Positions 1 to 27,459 of a stretch of 64,000 nucleotides of DNA are shown piece after piece; position 1 is the first letter of the stretch; the number at the start of each line of letters is the position of its first letter. The notes under the pieces are model-generated. The model saw nothing but the letters and a program-made list of their open reading frames with translations, made no database searches and was not told where the DNA came from. The position numbers and the translations under genes are program-made. Origin of the DNA: Misgurnus anguillicaudatus (taxonomy: Eukaryota > Chordata > Actinopteri > Cypriniformes > Cobitidae); assembly GCF_027580225.2 (NCBI RefSeq), contig NC_073355.2:23277501-23341500 (forward strand). The letters run 5' to 3'.

Positions 1-1015
1 TTATCAAAAGTTTCAAAAGCAACCAACAGTACAAACTTAAATTGCTAAAACTAAAAAAAAAAAATTAAATAGTTTTGAACACTATGAAAATAAAATTAAA
101 TCAAATTAGAATAATATAATTTTTTTAACATATTATACACAGTATTAGCAGCGGGACAAAACTAACAAGTGTTACTTTTGACCCGACAGGATCTACTCAC
201 AAAATAAGTTTAAATATAGTTTAAACTCAACTTACTTTTATTTTGAAAAACTGAGAAGTCTTCAGGATGTTATATAGTAAATACCTTGTAGATTTATCAG
301 TATTGTAACACATGAAACGAGAAACACAACGCGTTGTAAGAAAAAAAAGACCGCTTTTGGAATGTACTTATCATGGTTGAAAACACAGTTCTGGATCTAC
401 ACGTGGAAATCGGTGAGTAAATAACGCGATATTTGTCAACTCTTTCAGAGGTTATGTGCTAATATGCTGTCATAGTGAGATTTAGATGTTATCAGGGCTC
501 GGACAAAATCGCTTTGTTACTTTCGTTCTTCAACTCTCCCACACTTACTGGTTTTGCACTGAAGTCCAGCTTTTGTTGTTTGGGTAGTAGATGACCTCCT
601 GCTCACTGCTTCTCACCACCGGGTGGGACTTCCTCTTAGTTTGACTGTCTGTGCCGTGACTCCAAATGTTTTTTTTTAATTTGACGTAGTGTTTTTGTAG
701 CTGCATCTCTCTTCTCTCTCTCCATTGTACGTTGTTTACGTTTGTGTCGCTTACACGTGACCTGAGTTGTCATCGTGCTGAAAACGTGACTTGTCGCACA
801 TCTGACTTCACTTCCCGAGACGCAAGAAGAAATATACAAGAAAATATATATTTTACTAAGGAAAATTTCAAAAATAGTAACGCACAGTGACTTTGATAAG
901 TAACCTTAATCTGATTACTGGTTTGGAAATATTAACGCGTTAGATTACTCGTTACTAAAAAAAGTGGTCAAATTAGAGCAACGCGTTACTAAGTAACGCG
1001 TTACCGGCATCACTG
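1..1015. mobile_element. hAT-like DNA transposon remnant (right end visible)
   Basis: The right part carries repeated AACGCGTTACTAAGTAACGC-type sequence and ends TTACCGGCATCACTG, a terminus typical of fish hAT non-autonomous elements. I could not find the matching left end, so it is either outside the window or degraded. The exact left boundary is uncertain. Confidence 0.4.
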
Positions 1016-1963
1016 TTCCCATCACCTGTTCCCGCTCGTTATCTTGTTTGGTTTTCTGTGCAGGCTCATTTTGTTCTGTTCTTGTGTTTCGTGTACATTT
1101 ATAGTCTAGTTAACCAAGTCGAAGTTTTAGTGTTATTTGTCAGTTTCATGTTTCATGTTGTGTACCCCCTCGTGGGTTTTGTTTTGTAATAAAGTATTTT
1201 TTTTCTGTTTTTTCCCGACATCGTTTGCTTTTGGGTTCATCTGTTCCCCCAATCCTCAAATAATGGGTCTCACTGAAGTTGTTTAATTTATCCAGATAAA
1301 CAGTGTTTCATTAACATCACTTTACAACATACTATATAGTTACAGTAGATTGCCTGGTGGGCCATGGTGGTCGAAACAAAGCCAAGGGGTTTGCACACAA
1401 ATTGCAGTAATGTATAGCTTGAATGCACTGCTTTGGATAAAAATAATATTTATGTGTTTGTGTCTCTAGAGTTTATAGGACCTCTGTAGACTGAAAGATT
1501 GAACATATTGGCTGTGCTACATAGAATCTAAAGTTTACTGGGTTTCTTTTTTGGCATGGTCACGTGCTGTTTGTGCCCCTCAAGAATTCTTGGCAGGCTA
1601 AACCTCAGCTAACCCTCAATCTGCTGCGTAGCCTGCTGGTACACAATTTAGTTTAATATTTGTTTTCCATAGATTTTGAATTTATCAGGATCTGTTGTGA
1701 CCACAAAATCAAACATTGGATGATTTGTCATTCTTAGCAAAGAGAAACTCAATGTTGCCTTTTCCTGGAAGGATATTAAAATTGGCTGTCACTTACAATT
1801 TTTACTCTTGACTAGTTGCTGTAACTTGTAAATAAATTTGAAATTGCTTTACCTATTTTGATAAGTAAACATCAAAAGGGTATGTTGCCATGACTTTTTC
1901 CTCACATAATTTTTTTAATAAATCCAGAAAATATTTATATTTCACCCAACTATGGGTTAAAAC
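1016..1963. other. noncoding, retroelement-like tail near 1080-1230
   Basis: No gene was seen. A T-rich stretch with CCCCTCGTGGGTTTTG and AATAAAG near 1187 resembles the 3' part of a fish retroelement, but no terminal repeats could be defined. The rest is plain AT-rich sequence. Confidence 0.25.
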
Positions 1964-2264
1964 TAGGGATGCACAGATATGGACATTTTGGGCGATACCG
2001 ATAACCGATAACTCTTTAAATTTGGGGGCCGATAACCGATATCTATAGGCCGATAAATATTCATATTAATTTCACAATGAAAAACTTGCAGACCGCGGAC
2101 ATCTTGTCTTTGCGCTAGACTAGCATACTCTTCTTAAGCCCACAATAATTCATAATTTATCGGCTTTCATTTATCGGCCTAATTTTGCTATCAGACCGAT
2201 AATATTAAAAATAAGCAGTTATCGGCCGATAACGATATGTCGGCCGATATATCATGCATCCCTA
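1964..2264. mobile_element. non-autonomous hAT element, 301 bp
   Basis: Inverted ends TAGGGATGCA and TGCATCCCTA flanked by a perfect 8-bp direct repeat GTTAAAAC at 1956-1963 and 2265-2272. The interior is rich in CGATAA/TTATCG motifs. There is no transposase. Confidence 0.9.
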
Positions 2265-2272
2265 GTTAAAAC

Positions 2273-3534
2273 AACCTATCATAGGTTAAATAACAACCCA
2301 TATTGGACAATTTTAACTATCCCTTTAAGGTCAATATATAAGGTCATCCTAGTCAACATAATGCTTAACAATAGTATTATTTGGTAATTAACTGTTTTCT
2401 ACACCTTTGATCTAATTAAAGTCAGATGTAACATATATAGTTATGTGACAGCTACATATTGGGTACAAGCATTTAGCGGTAAGACATTGTCAACTCTGTT
2501 ATTTCACATTAACGTTCACATGTTGTGATGATTGAAAGTTGTTTTAATAGTACCATTTGATGTGCATATAAAGAACTACAGTTGTTTTCCTATCAAGCAA
2601 TCTTATACCATACACAAATCCCACCGGGCTTCTTCATTTCAGACGAGCCGAGGCCTAGCACGTTTCACAGTGAATGTGCAGCTGCCAGAAGTTCACTCTG
2701 TGTTCCTGCTATTTAATTAATCGCAATGGTGTCAGAAATAAATCAGATTCTCCATCTCGCTCGTCACGTCGCATCCTTACGAACAGACACGCTGCTTGCT
2801 TTCGTGCGAGTGATCTGTTCCTGATGGTCAGAGGAGGGTGAGCATGCTATTGCTATTGGCAGGGCACAAAGCAGGAGCGCATGAAGTGATGGAGTTGACA
2901 GTGCACTTTAATTCAGCTGTCATAACCTCAGCTGTCAGGGCTTGAAACAGTCACTCCACTACATAAATATTGTAGCAATTCACTTGGTGAGGGCCGAAAC
3001 AGGAAACGGTTTCCAGGGCAACAAGCAGCAGATTGTTAGATAGTTTAAAGTGTGTCCTGTCAAGGTTCAAGCATAAGGAGGTTGTCGTCGTGTTGCGGTA
3101 TGAACGTGATCACACATCATGTACAACCTTACATACAAGTGTGAAGCCAAATCTTAATTCGAACTTTCAAGAAAAAAAGACATTTTATTCCTTACTTTTT
3201 TTTATTCCTTACCATTTTTGTTCTACCAAGATCCAAAAGCTTTTCCAAAAATGGTAATGTCAGCAAAGTAGAAAAGAGCAACTTTTAGCTTTACTCTGAC
3301 GTTTGAAAGCTGTGAAATTATGGTAGAAATGCCACCATGTAATTTTAGACTCTTGAGAGGCGACCATTAAACTCTCATGAATTTTAATTGGCTAAAAGAA
3401 GTCTCTTTAGATATTGCTATAACACACTTGATTTGGCAAGTGTTTTAAGATCTGTTTTTCTCCAGATTGAAGTTATTCAAGCTTTTTGTTCTTTTATATA
3501 TTGGGTCACGAACCACATTTAGATATTTTTTATA
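2273..3534. other. noncoding; complex stretch 2600-2960
   Basis: No exon was recognised. 2600-2960 is richer in GC and low in repeats, with TTTAATTAATCGCAATGG and two AGCTGTCA half-sites (about 2926-2948), so it could be a regulatory element or an untranslated thra exon. The rest is AT-rich. Confidence 0.3.
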
Positions 3535-4040
3535 CAGTACTGTGCAAAAGTCCTACGCCACCATACCAGAATGAGATTTGTTGATTTTGCAATGTTATAG
3601 TGATTGTTTCTCAGTCTCTTTAATAGAAAACATCCAGAAAATACAGGAAATGTGTATATAGTATTAAAACCTGTATGTAAACTGATATGTTTTTAGGGTA
3701 AACTCCACTTCCACTTAAGCAATAGCAGGCAACTGCAAGATCTCTTAAACCTAAATCAAATTAAATCCTAATTTCTAATTTTAAAGAAATTAATATTTTT
3801 ACTTAATTCTGCTCAAAAACGCTCAAAATGTGTTTAGTGCCAAGAGAGGTCACACTAAACACTGACGATGCCTAAAGAAGACATTTAGTCCTGAAAATGT
3901 AATTTTTGATTTTTTTGTACATATTTCTTGTATTTTCTGTTTGTTTAATAAAATAGATTGAAAATGAAATATGGATGGACATTACAACTTCTAAAACAAC
4001 AAGTCTGGTGGTGGTGGCCTAAGACTTTTGCACAGTACTG
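3535..4040. mobile_element. Tc1/mariner-like non-autonomous element, 506 bp
   Basis: Terminal inverted repeats CAGTACTGTGCAAAAGTC and GACTTTTGCACAGTACTG are flanked by TA dinucleotides at 3533-3534 and 4041-4042. The TA duplication and ends are typical of the Tc1/mariner group. There is no transposase ORF. Confidence 0.85.
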
Positions 4041-4687
4041 TACATTAAATAAAATGTTTCAGTATGGCTTGAATGTACATTTAGAGTGAAATCTGTGTAG
4101 AGCTTCATGGCAGGTCCTTATTTTATGTTTTGTGCAGGACTGGGTGGAAAAAAGAAATGAAACCTTGTAGCTGGATAAATAAAGAGAATTTGCAAAATGA
4201 AAAACTCACTCTATACAGACAGCACTTCTGTTCCAAAGACAATATTTTCATTTTTTGTGACTCATAAAATAATTTTAGAAAAAAACATTTGACCAATTCA
4301 ATTACAGTCAAGGTATTTGGTAGAGGGTCTTACCTAACAGGACTTAAAGAAACCTCTTTGTTTCACACGTGAGACTGCAATAGTAAACAGATGGCAATTT
4401 TTTTTCCACTCCATTTCCTGGTAAAAAACTTTAAACATTTATGCAGTTTGAAGTTTAAAAGCTTATTTTAAACACTAATAATATACTTCCACTGTTCTTT
4501 TTTATATTGATTAAATACTATGATGTCTTTAAACTGATTATCAGGAGGGTAGGTTCAGTTAGTCTCACCATAGACCCTCTATAACATATAGCTCATGTCT
4601 CCTGTAATATTTTCTGTATTAGTTGGTCACATGTGCACATGCTCAGTCTGCTCAGTTATAGGGGATTCCCATAGTCTGTTCATTTAA
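4041..4687. other. noncoding AT-rich
   Basis: I see no gene or clear repeat here; a 62-codon - strand ORF has no recognisable features. Confidence 0.5.
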
Positions 4688-5610
4688 AGGAAAACACCAC
4701 CGTTTTTCAATATTTTACTATGTTTTTACCTTGACTTTAGAAATTAATACATACCTATCTTTTATCAATGCGTGCACTTAATCTGTGTACAGCGCGTCAT
4801 GAATGTGTTACCGTTTAGCCTAGCCCCATTCATTCCTTAGGATCCAAACAGGCAGGGCTCCAGACCGCCACTAAAATTTGAGAGTGTGCCACTGAATTTT
4901 ACATCCAGGCGCACATGTGCGACCAGTAAATTTGACCTTTTTTGTGATCTGTCACTGAATTTGAAACAGCACATTGTACTTTCTGCATCTATCATCAAAG
5001 TTTTTATTATTTATTATTATTTATATATAATACAGTGGAAAGTAGTAGAAATGTGAATATTTGGTCAGCATGTTGATTTACAGTGTGTGCCCCTAAATTT
5101 TCCGGTTGCACCCCTAAAATGTTCAGTTGGGGGCCACTGTGCTCCTAGTGAAAAAAGTTAGTCTGGAGCCCTGGAAACAGGGATGATTTTAGAAGCCACC
5201 AAACACTTTTTAGACCAACATCTTCACTCCTGACTACTTCCCCTCTCGCTCAAACTTCCCTCAATATTACTGCGCCTGAGGCCGAAGTGCTGCACTTCCG
5301 CCATACAATATAGTTCTCATTTTTTATCTGCTTAAAAAATCACCACGTTTTATTTTGTGCCGCAATACTTACTCGTGTAACTACTCATGTAACAGTCTTT
5401 AAATATGGAAAACATGGAAATGTTTGGTGGCTTCTAAATTCATCCATGTTTGGATCCTAATGAATGAATGGGGCTAGGCTAAATGCTAACACATTCACGA
5501 CACCCTGTACAAAGATTAAGTGCACGCATTGAAATAAGATAGGTATGTATTAATTAGTCTAAGTTGGGGTAAGAACATAGTAAAATATTGAAAAATTGTG
5601 GTGTTTTCCT
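4688..5610. mobile_element. TTAA-flanked palindromic element, interrupted
   Basis: Ends AGGAAAACACCACCG and GTGGTGTTTTCCT, with TTAA on the left (4684-4687) and a decayed TTGG on the right. It is the same family as 11261-11697, which is uninterrupted. Both halves carry GTGCACT/AGTGCAC and AGCCCCATTCATT stretches in inverted order. It contains the hAT element at 4853-5173. Confidence 0.8.
4853..5173. mobile_element. hAT element nested in a palindromic element
   Basis: Inverted ends CAGGGCTCCAGAC and GTCTGGAGCCCTG, flanked by 8-bp repeats CAAACAGG (4845-4852) and GAAACAGG (5174-5181), 7 of 8 matching. Comparison with the uninterrupted copy near 11430 confirms the insertion point. Confidence 0.85.
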
Positions 5611-5614
5611 TTGG

Positions 5615-8600
5615 GAAAAGATTGTGTAGCACCTCAGTATATGTGTGAAAATGTGATTTCTTTTGCTTTTTAAATATGATAGATTATGGGTTTGCTTAGA
5701 CATCATTTCCTAGCACCAGCTATTTTTGAGGTGTCTCTAAAGATTCAGTTTAAACCACACAGGAAATGAAACCACTCCACAAAAATGACACTTTTTACTG
5801 TTGTCACGTGTAAGCGTTTGTCTGCTAATGTCATTTTTATTAAGCACCATTACAGTTTTTACCTCCATCATAATATGTTTCCCACCACCCTCTAATTGAT
5901 GGTTTAATGTTGACCATGTAATGCATTTTAGAGATGTATTTTAAAACTGGACCTAAAGATAGCTCTAAATTTCATACCAAGCCTCGGGTGAATCTTGGCT
6001 CCACCACATCATTCTTTAGATGCCATCTGCTGTAACACCATCAACAACATATACAACATGTATGGGACTGAGGGGAATATACCAAAATAAAAAAAGAGTT
6101 TTGGATGTTCAGAGTCTTGATAACAGCTCCTTATAAACACCTGCAATATTGACTTTTAACAAACTATATTATTAACAAAGATCTGGCTTATACGCTATTA
6201 TGATGTTCAGGGAACACCACCTTAAAATAACTTTCAAAGTGAACTTTGTATATGCAGTCACATCTGCACCTTATATGTTTGTAGTCTTTTACGGTGTGCA
6301 TAAAGCATGGGGACGTGTTCCTGTATCCAAGAGATCCAGAGATATCCAGTATCCAAGAGATCTCTCGCTGCTAGGACAAAGGTGAACACAAATATGCGTG
6401 ATGTTAAAGTATATTCATTTATTCCTTCTGAAACTACTCATAGTCTGGTTACTATATTTGCTTTCCATTAGTCAACAAATAACTAGTCGACCTATACTTC
6501 GACTTAAACTGCAGCACATTGCACCGGTTACACTGGAATATTTGCATAGTATACATACTATATAATGTAGCACCTGTGAACGTATTAAGGAAGTATTCTA
6601 TACATTGTCAAAGAAAGACTCATCCAGCATGACTTGAACAGGTCAAAGCATACATGCTAGACAAATTTGTTGTTACACAAATTATCCAATGTTACTTTAT
6701 TCCTATTTATTTCATATAAACCATTAATTTCAGTTATCGTGTTTACCTAATACACGAAGGATATGTTATTAAGTGTTTATCAGGCAATGAAGGCTATATA
6801 AATGTCACATTCATTACAACAAACTGGTTTTCCAAGCTTGCAACATACCCGGGCTTTTAAGTATAACTACACAAACCATGTTAGACTTCATAAGCACCAA
6901 AAAGAATCAATCAATTAAAATGTATTTATGTAGCACTTTTTACAATGTTACATTGTTTCAAAGTGGCTTTACATGAATAAAAGAAATAACAAAAAATTAA
7001 TTATTAAACATTAAATGATATACTTAGTGATTGTATTCTAAACAGATATGGCAATAAAGGCATTTATATGGATGCAAAAAAAGCTTATGGAGAAGGTAAT
7101 TTTATGTTGGTTTCAAGAATCATAGTTTTAGTCAAAATCCTGTATGGAATAATCTTTTTTAAAGGGATGTTTTGCCATATTAAAATTAATTTACAATTTT
7201 TTTTCTTTTAATTGTTAAAAACAATCAGATAAGTGTAAAAAGTTTAATTTTTAAATAAAATGACTAAAATATAATATTTTAGCCCACTAGACAATCTAAC
7301 CAACACACTTTATATACTGCGCTGCATATTTCACACTAAAACCCAGAGCTTGAAACACTTGTTTGGGTTTCTACTATTTAATACTAGACATATGCTGTTA
7401 TTCTTTTCTGTTTCTGATAGTTTAATGTGTCTGTGAAAGTAAAAGATAGACTAAAAGCAAAGCTAGTGGTCCAATTCTTCAAGAAGGAAGTCTGAAAGGC
7501 AGACCAGTTTTGTTTTTCAAATCCAGTCAAATTCTTGGCTGCCCATGAGGTTACCTTTGCCAAAATGCGTTTCAGCCATATGGGCTGTGTGCATGTACTG
7601 TATACAAATGTATGTCCTCTATACTGTGTTCTTTAAGGAGTCTTAAAGGAGAAGTTCACATGATAAATGCTTTCGTCCTATTATTTTAGCTGACAAATTA
7701 AAAACAGGTTTTAAAGATAATAGTTCTTCATGTTCCAAGATCTGTTGGTTGTGTTACATCAGTCATAGTTAATGAAAGGATTTCTGTATATCTGTGGTAG
7801 AAACTCCTGCAATGCCACACTGCATCAAATTGTCCCATTAGCGAGTCACAAGATGTTTACCAAAACTATTGAATTAAAAAAAGAAAGGAAAGCATTTTAA
7901 ATAATTTTTTTAGAATATTTTTTAATTTCAGCCAGACTATAAAACTTTAAACTTTTTTTGTATGTTGCTAGTTTTTTAATGATTGACCTTACATTAACAT
8001 TATTACATTGTAACTTTGTGTATATACTTAAAATACATCATGTGTAACGTATCTACAGGTATTATCAATATTTTGTGCAACTCATGTCTCATCTTGTCTT
8101 GGGCATGGTTAAAAAAAATCAAATACCAAGGAGAAAACTACAAACTGTAAACTGTTACAGATAACAACACAGTCATTAAAGGAGCATCTTTTATTTATAA
8201 AGTATTTAATTTAATGGCTTATCAAACAACGTGCATGTGGTAATATAATAGCTGTTTCAGCAAAAATAATTTGATATTAGTACTGTGATATAAAGTTACT
8301 ATTTTGATCATATTGCATACCACACATACATCTACTTGCCTCATAACATAATTATTTTATCAAGAGATTTATAAATTTGGTCATGTTTTGCCTTTGTGGC
8401 CCCTGAGCTTTTCAAAGTTGAATAGTCCCGCTGTAACATCTTAAAAAACTCAATCCCAAGGTGCAATGAGCATGCATGACTGCTAAAAATGTATATACTG
8501 AAGCGCAGCCATTAGGGGATAACCCAGTTCAGCCTTTCTATAATTAGAAAGAGGCCAAGTGGTTACCCTGGTAACAGCTAAATTATTGACCTTGTACATC

Positions 8601-8929
8601 AGTTTCATAGGAGGAATGGAAAAATAACATGCTAGTGTTGGAGATGTACATTTATCTCTCGAGACCTGTTTTCCTCCGTTAATAAAATCTAGGGGCAAGA
8701 GTTCGCATGCGACAATATAACATACATGCACACCACCACCATGTGTTGAAACAGTGTCACAGCTGCTTTAAAGATGTATTGTGCTGCCTGCAGCCCCTAG
8801 AGATGCGATAGAGAGGAATCTTGTATTGCAATTGTGTATCTGACAAATCTATGTGATTTTTCTGTAACGGGTATAAAGGCGTGTTGTTTGACCATGTGCA
8901 GTGGTGGCTGACTGATACTGACCCAGTGT
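5615..8929. other. noncoding thra 5' flank
   Basis: No coding exon was recognised. There is a short dispersed-repeat fragment at about 6905-6975 (TTTATGTAGCACTTTTTACA). 8480-8960 is less AT-rich and may include 5'UTR or promoter of thra. Confidence 0.45.
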
Positions 8930-8984
8930 ATGGTGATCCGAGGGAGGGGCTGCTCGACCTCAGTCTCATGTGATTGGACGCTGG

Positions 8985-8999
8985 ATGGAATTAATGTGA
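8985..8999 (+). promoter_or_regulatory. upstream ORF ending at the thra ATG
   Basis: ATG GAA TTA ATG TGA lies in the same frame as thra, and its stop codon touches the thra ATG at 9000. A second start-stop element, ATGTGA, is at 8968-8973, and another upstream ATG (8930) opens a frame that overlaps thra out of frame. If transcripts include this segment, these elements should depress translation. The mRNA start is not known from sequence. Confidence 0.5.
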
Positions 9000-23822
<14,823 letters not shown>

Positions 23823-24713
23823 TCAAGAGCTACGGTGAACTCGGAGGGGGTGGGCAATGGGGCAAACCCCATTTGAATTTGTTTGTGCATACCAGAAGCA
23901 CTTGTTATTCCACATCTTCATGCAATGCAGAATTGGGACGTGTATTTTTTATTTGCACCGTTGGGTCCCTTGTTTGCTTTGGGTTGTCAGCCTCTACAGT
24001 TGTTGACCTCACTGTTACTCGCCATTCAGATTCCTCCCACCGTCAGAAAAAAGCTGGCATCCATTAACCTACCTCTCGTGACAACATACCTCCCAACCTC
24101 TGAAGGAGCTTGTTTTAAAAGCGTGACAAAGAGACCTGGACCGTGCAGGTTTTTTCGTTGAGAAATCTTCGCATCATTTTATAACCCGTTTCAGATACGC
24201 TAAAATAACTGTACAAAGTCAAAAGTAAATTTGGGCACAATATTCAACTTAAAAAAAAATAGTGTTTTGCCATTCATGTTCCACTTTGCACGCTTTAAAT
24301 ATCTCCTTTGTAAACCTAACTACCTTGTGTGCGCTCATACACTCTATACATACAGTACATTTATGTTTTGTGAACATCTCATACCTCATATACACCAGCA
24401 TACAGACATACATGTAGCAACGTGTACATGTATGCATGCCTATAGTTGTACCTGCACCGACACATCCTCTTACAATGTTGTGTATACAGTTCTCTAGTAC
24501 CTGCACACGTACCAGTCTACTTGTATTAAGCTGACAAATCTGTGACCTCATCATTTGAATAGCCTGTTTTTGCGTACCGCTGTACATCTGTAAGACCCAT
24601 ATTGCTGTCCTGAGGTATTGTTATGATTATTACGCCTGAAATTACAATTTTAGCCATTCAGAGTGGTTAAGCATCCAAAGGTGATATCAAATATGTAGCT
24701 TAAAGGGACATTT
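23823..24713. other. proximal thra 3'UTR / flank
   Basis: Follows the thra stop. No coding exon was recognised, and several overlapping ORFs of 75-152 codons on both strands have no recognisable features. Probably 3'UTR, since the first AATAAA outside a repeat is downstream. Confidence 0.45.
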
Positions 24714-25485
24714 CGCTTTTTTTTATAAGTATGCTCATTTTCCAGGTCCCCTAGAGTTTTTGACGTTTTGGAATCCATTCGGCTGATCTCCGGGTCTGGC
24801 GCTGGCGCTTTTGGCGTGGCTTGGCATAGTCCATTGAATCTGATTAGACCATTGGCATGGCGCAAAAAAATAACCAAAGAGTTTGGATGTTTTTCCTGTT
24901 TGAAGCTTGGCTCTTCTGTGGTTGCATCGTGTGCTGGGACTGACAGAGAATTGAAAGCTGCGATTTTTAAGGGCAGATATGGCTAGGAACTGTGCTCTCA
25001 TTCTGGCGTAATGATCAGGGTTTTTGCTGCTGTGGCATGGCTGCTGGGGGCGTGGTGATGTTGCACACTGCCCGAAAATAATCCCCTTGGTTACTTTCAA
25101 TGGCAGGGGACTATTTGCGGGCAGTGTGTAATATCACTACGGCTGCAAAGTAATTGGTTGTTGCGCAATAATGGGAGTGTAGTTCCTAGCCATATCTGCC
25201 TAAACAGTCGCAGCTTTTGGTTTTCTGTCGGTCTTGGTGCACGGTGTGGCTGCAGAGGAGTCAGGTTTTGAATAGGAAAAATATCCAAACTCTTTGGGTA
25301 TATTTTTGGCGTGATGCTGGTGGTCTGGTCGGATTCGGTGGATTGTGCTGAGCTATGCTGGGGGTGCTAGCGCCAGACCCGGAGATCAGTTGAATGGATT
25401 CCAGGGCGGTGGGAATCAGATGTTTGACTCTGGGGGAGCTGGAAAATGAGCATATTTTCACAAAAAATAAAAACTGGAATGTCCC
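24714..25485. mobile_element. long palindromic TTAA element, copy 1 (thra 3' region)
   Basis: AGGGACATTTCGC at the left and GGAATGTCCC at the right, with TTAA at 24710-24713 and 25486-25489. The arms contain CTGATCTCCGGGTCTGGCGC and its inverse. A related copy is at 51383-52139. This copy is notably GC-richer than copy 2. Confidence 0.8.
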
Positions 25486-25489
25486 TTAA

Positions 25490-27192
25490 AAAGCTCAGAA
25501 TTTGACAACTTATTTGTATAGAACTTCTCCGTCTCCGTCTGTCGTACCCTAAATCTTCACCGTTTTTGAAAGCGAAGAGCTTAAAGTCTTGACAACATGA
25601 AATGCATCACACATACCTCACTCACTCTACCTCACCCCTCATCCCTGCAAAGCCTCCCTTACATAAAGGTTTCTGCTTAAACCTTTACACACATACATTT
25701 ACACTACACAGTCACACGTGTGCAACCTCATGTACAGTACGTCCTGCTCATTGCCTTTCTTACCGACATATTTCTCTTTCACTTTGTGATGTGGGACCAA
25801 GTTTCAGTCTTGCTCCCGGGTTTTGAGGACAGTGCCAGATATGTAACTGAATGTTTAGCAGATTATTTCGCTTTAGGAAGCTCCGCACAAGATCGCTCCT
25901 GCTCAGTGGCTCTCTACCAGCATTTTTTTTTTTTTGCCAGCCCGGTTCTACTGTCACATTTACACCAAAACCTGACCTATTTATGCACGCTTCTTCCTGT
26001 CAGTCAACGCTTAAAGCCATATGAGATGAACTCCTGCCCAGCACACAGGACACAGCCAGACCCCAAAACATCACTAACCTGTTCAGTTTTTCGCGTTCGA
26101 ATGCATAGCAGCCTTTTTGACCGATACTGTGTCAGTATGATGATAAAACAGGCTCCAGGAATCCAGGAGAGTGACGCAGAGGACAAGAAAGGCCAAGTTG
26201 ACAAAATCACTGTGACTAGCCAAATCCGACTTGGAGCTCTCGTGAGGTCTCAAGCCATGCACCTGACTCAGGCTCAATCCAATCCACCAGCACTGCCCAC
26301 AGTCACAATCTACTGCACCAGCAAGGGTTAACTGAGCCCTGCCCACAAACCCTGTTGTCAATCAGGAAACCATCCTTTCTGGACATACAAACTTGGTTTA
26401 CAGCACTTTTATTAGGGGGAATTCACTCCTTTACACTCTTGAAATCACTATGTTGTTGACTTTGACTTTTAAGGGGGTCATATCAGTTTTCTTGATCTTG
26501 CTGAATACTATGAACATTATGAGTAAATCATGATATGATCCTTTTAACAGATCAAAAACAGCCCTAAAAGCGGCAATAAACTCAACTGGATTGAATAAAT
26601 CCCTTGTCAAGTACTTGTCAACGGTGCAAGACATAGTAAATCATATAAAAATATGTCTATAAAAAAGAATACCATTCCATTAAGAATGCTATCCTGTCCT
26701 ATCTTCTGATGAGGAATGTAGAAAATAAAGAGAAAACGGCAAGAAACATTGATTTACTTATGCATATTGTAGGCTGTGTGGAGTCGACATGAATTTGCTG
26801 ATGGACACCTGAATCGAACTGTGAATTTTCAGCAAATGGATTTTGATTGAAAAGAGGAACCATTGTACAAAGCTAAAGTTTGAACAAAGTTTATTTCATA
26901 CACTGTGCAGTTTCTCGATATGAGTTTCTCGTATACTGTGGGTTTGTGAATGCTCAGTGTGGACAGCCAATGTGCTTCTCGTTGTTGTCCGTTCCAGTTT
27001 TACACATCCTATTAGTATTAATGCTGTCTCCCATATCATATGCTCATGTGGTGAACAGTAGATTTCAGTCATTTGGTCAAGAACAAAGACTTCTGTTATT
27101 ATAAAGCATGTCTACAGCTGTTCATACCTCAAATACAAATCATACAATATGGTGAGTTTAAGAGCCACACTAATGCATCGATATTAATTACA
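25490..27192. other. thra 3' region with an unexplained 203-codon ORF
   Basis: A + strand ORF from 25720 to 26331 begins MQPHVQYVLLIAFLTDIFLF and has no domain I recognise. It lies inside the probable thra 3'UTR with no promoter or splice context. I treat it as noncoding. AATAAA is at 26724-26729. Confidence 0.35.
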
Positions 27193-27196
27193 TTAA

Positions 27197-27459
27197 AGCA
27201 ACACTATGTAGTTTCCATGTAAAATGACTTACAGCTCCCCCATGTGGTTGAAAAGCGCAACAGTGCCTGGTATCAGGCACTCTTCTGCAGGCAGGGGGAG
27301 TGGCTCTACCCTCCACCGCCACTTTCAGAGTGTGCTTGTAGCAGCTAGGAGGCTGCTCAGGTTGCAGCAACAGTACAGTTTGTCCATTTAAAAGTTGTTC
27401 TATCACTGAAATAATTTTAGAGACATTATTTAAAGGTAAAAAAACTACATAGTGTTGCT
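27197..27459. mobile_element. TTAA-flanked palindromic MITE, 263 bp
   Basis: AGCAACACTATGTAGTTT and AAACTACATAGTGTTGCT inverted ends with TTAA at 27193-27196 and 27460-27463. Confidence 0.85.

Noticed and set aside
25720..26331. 203-codon + strand ORF
   Set aside because: Longest ORF after thra, but it lies in the probable 3'UTR, has no recognisable domain, starts amid low-complexity sequence and has no splice or promoter context. Most likely chance.
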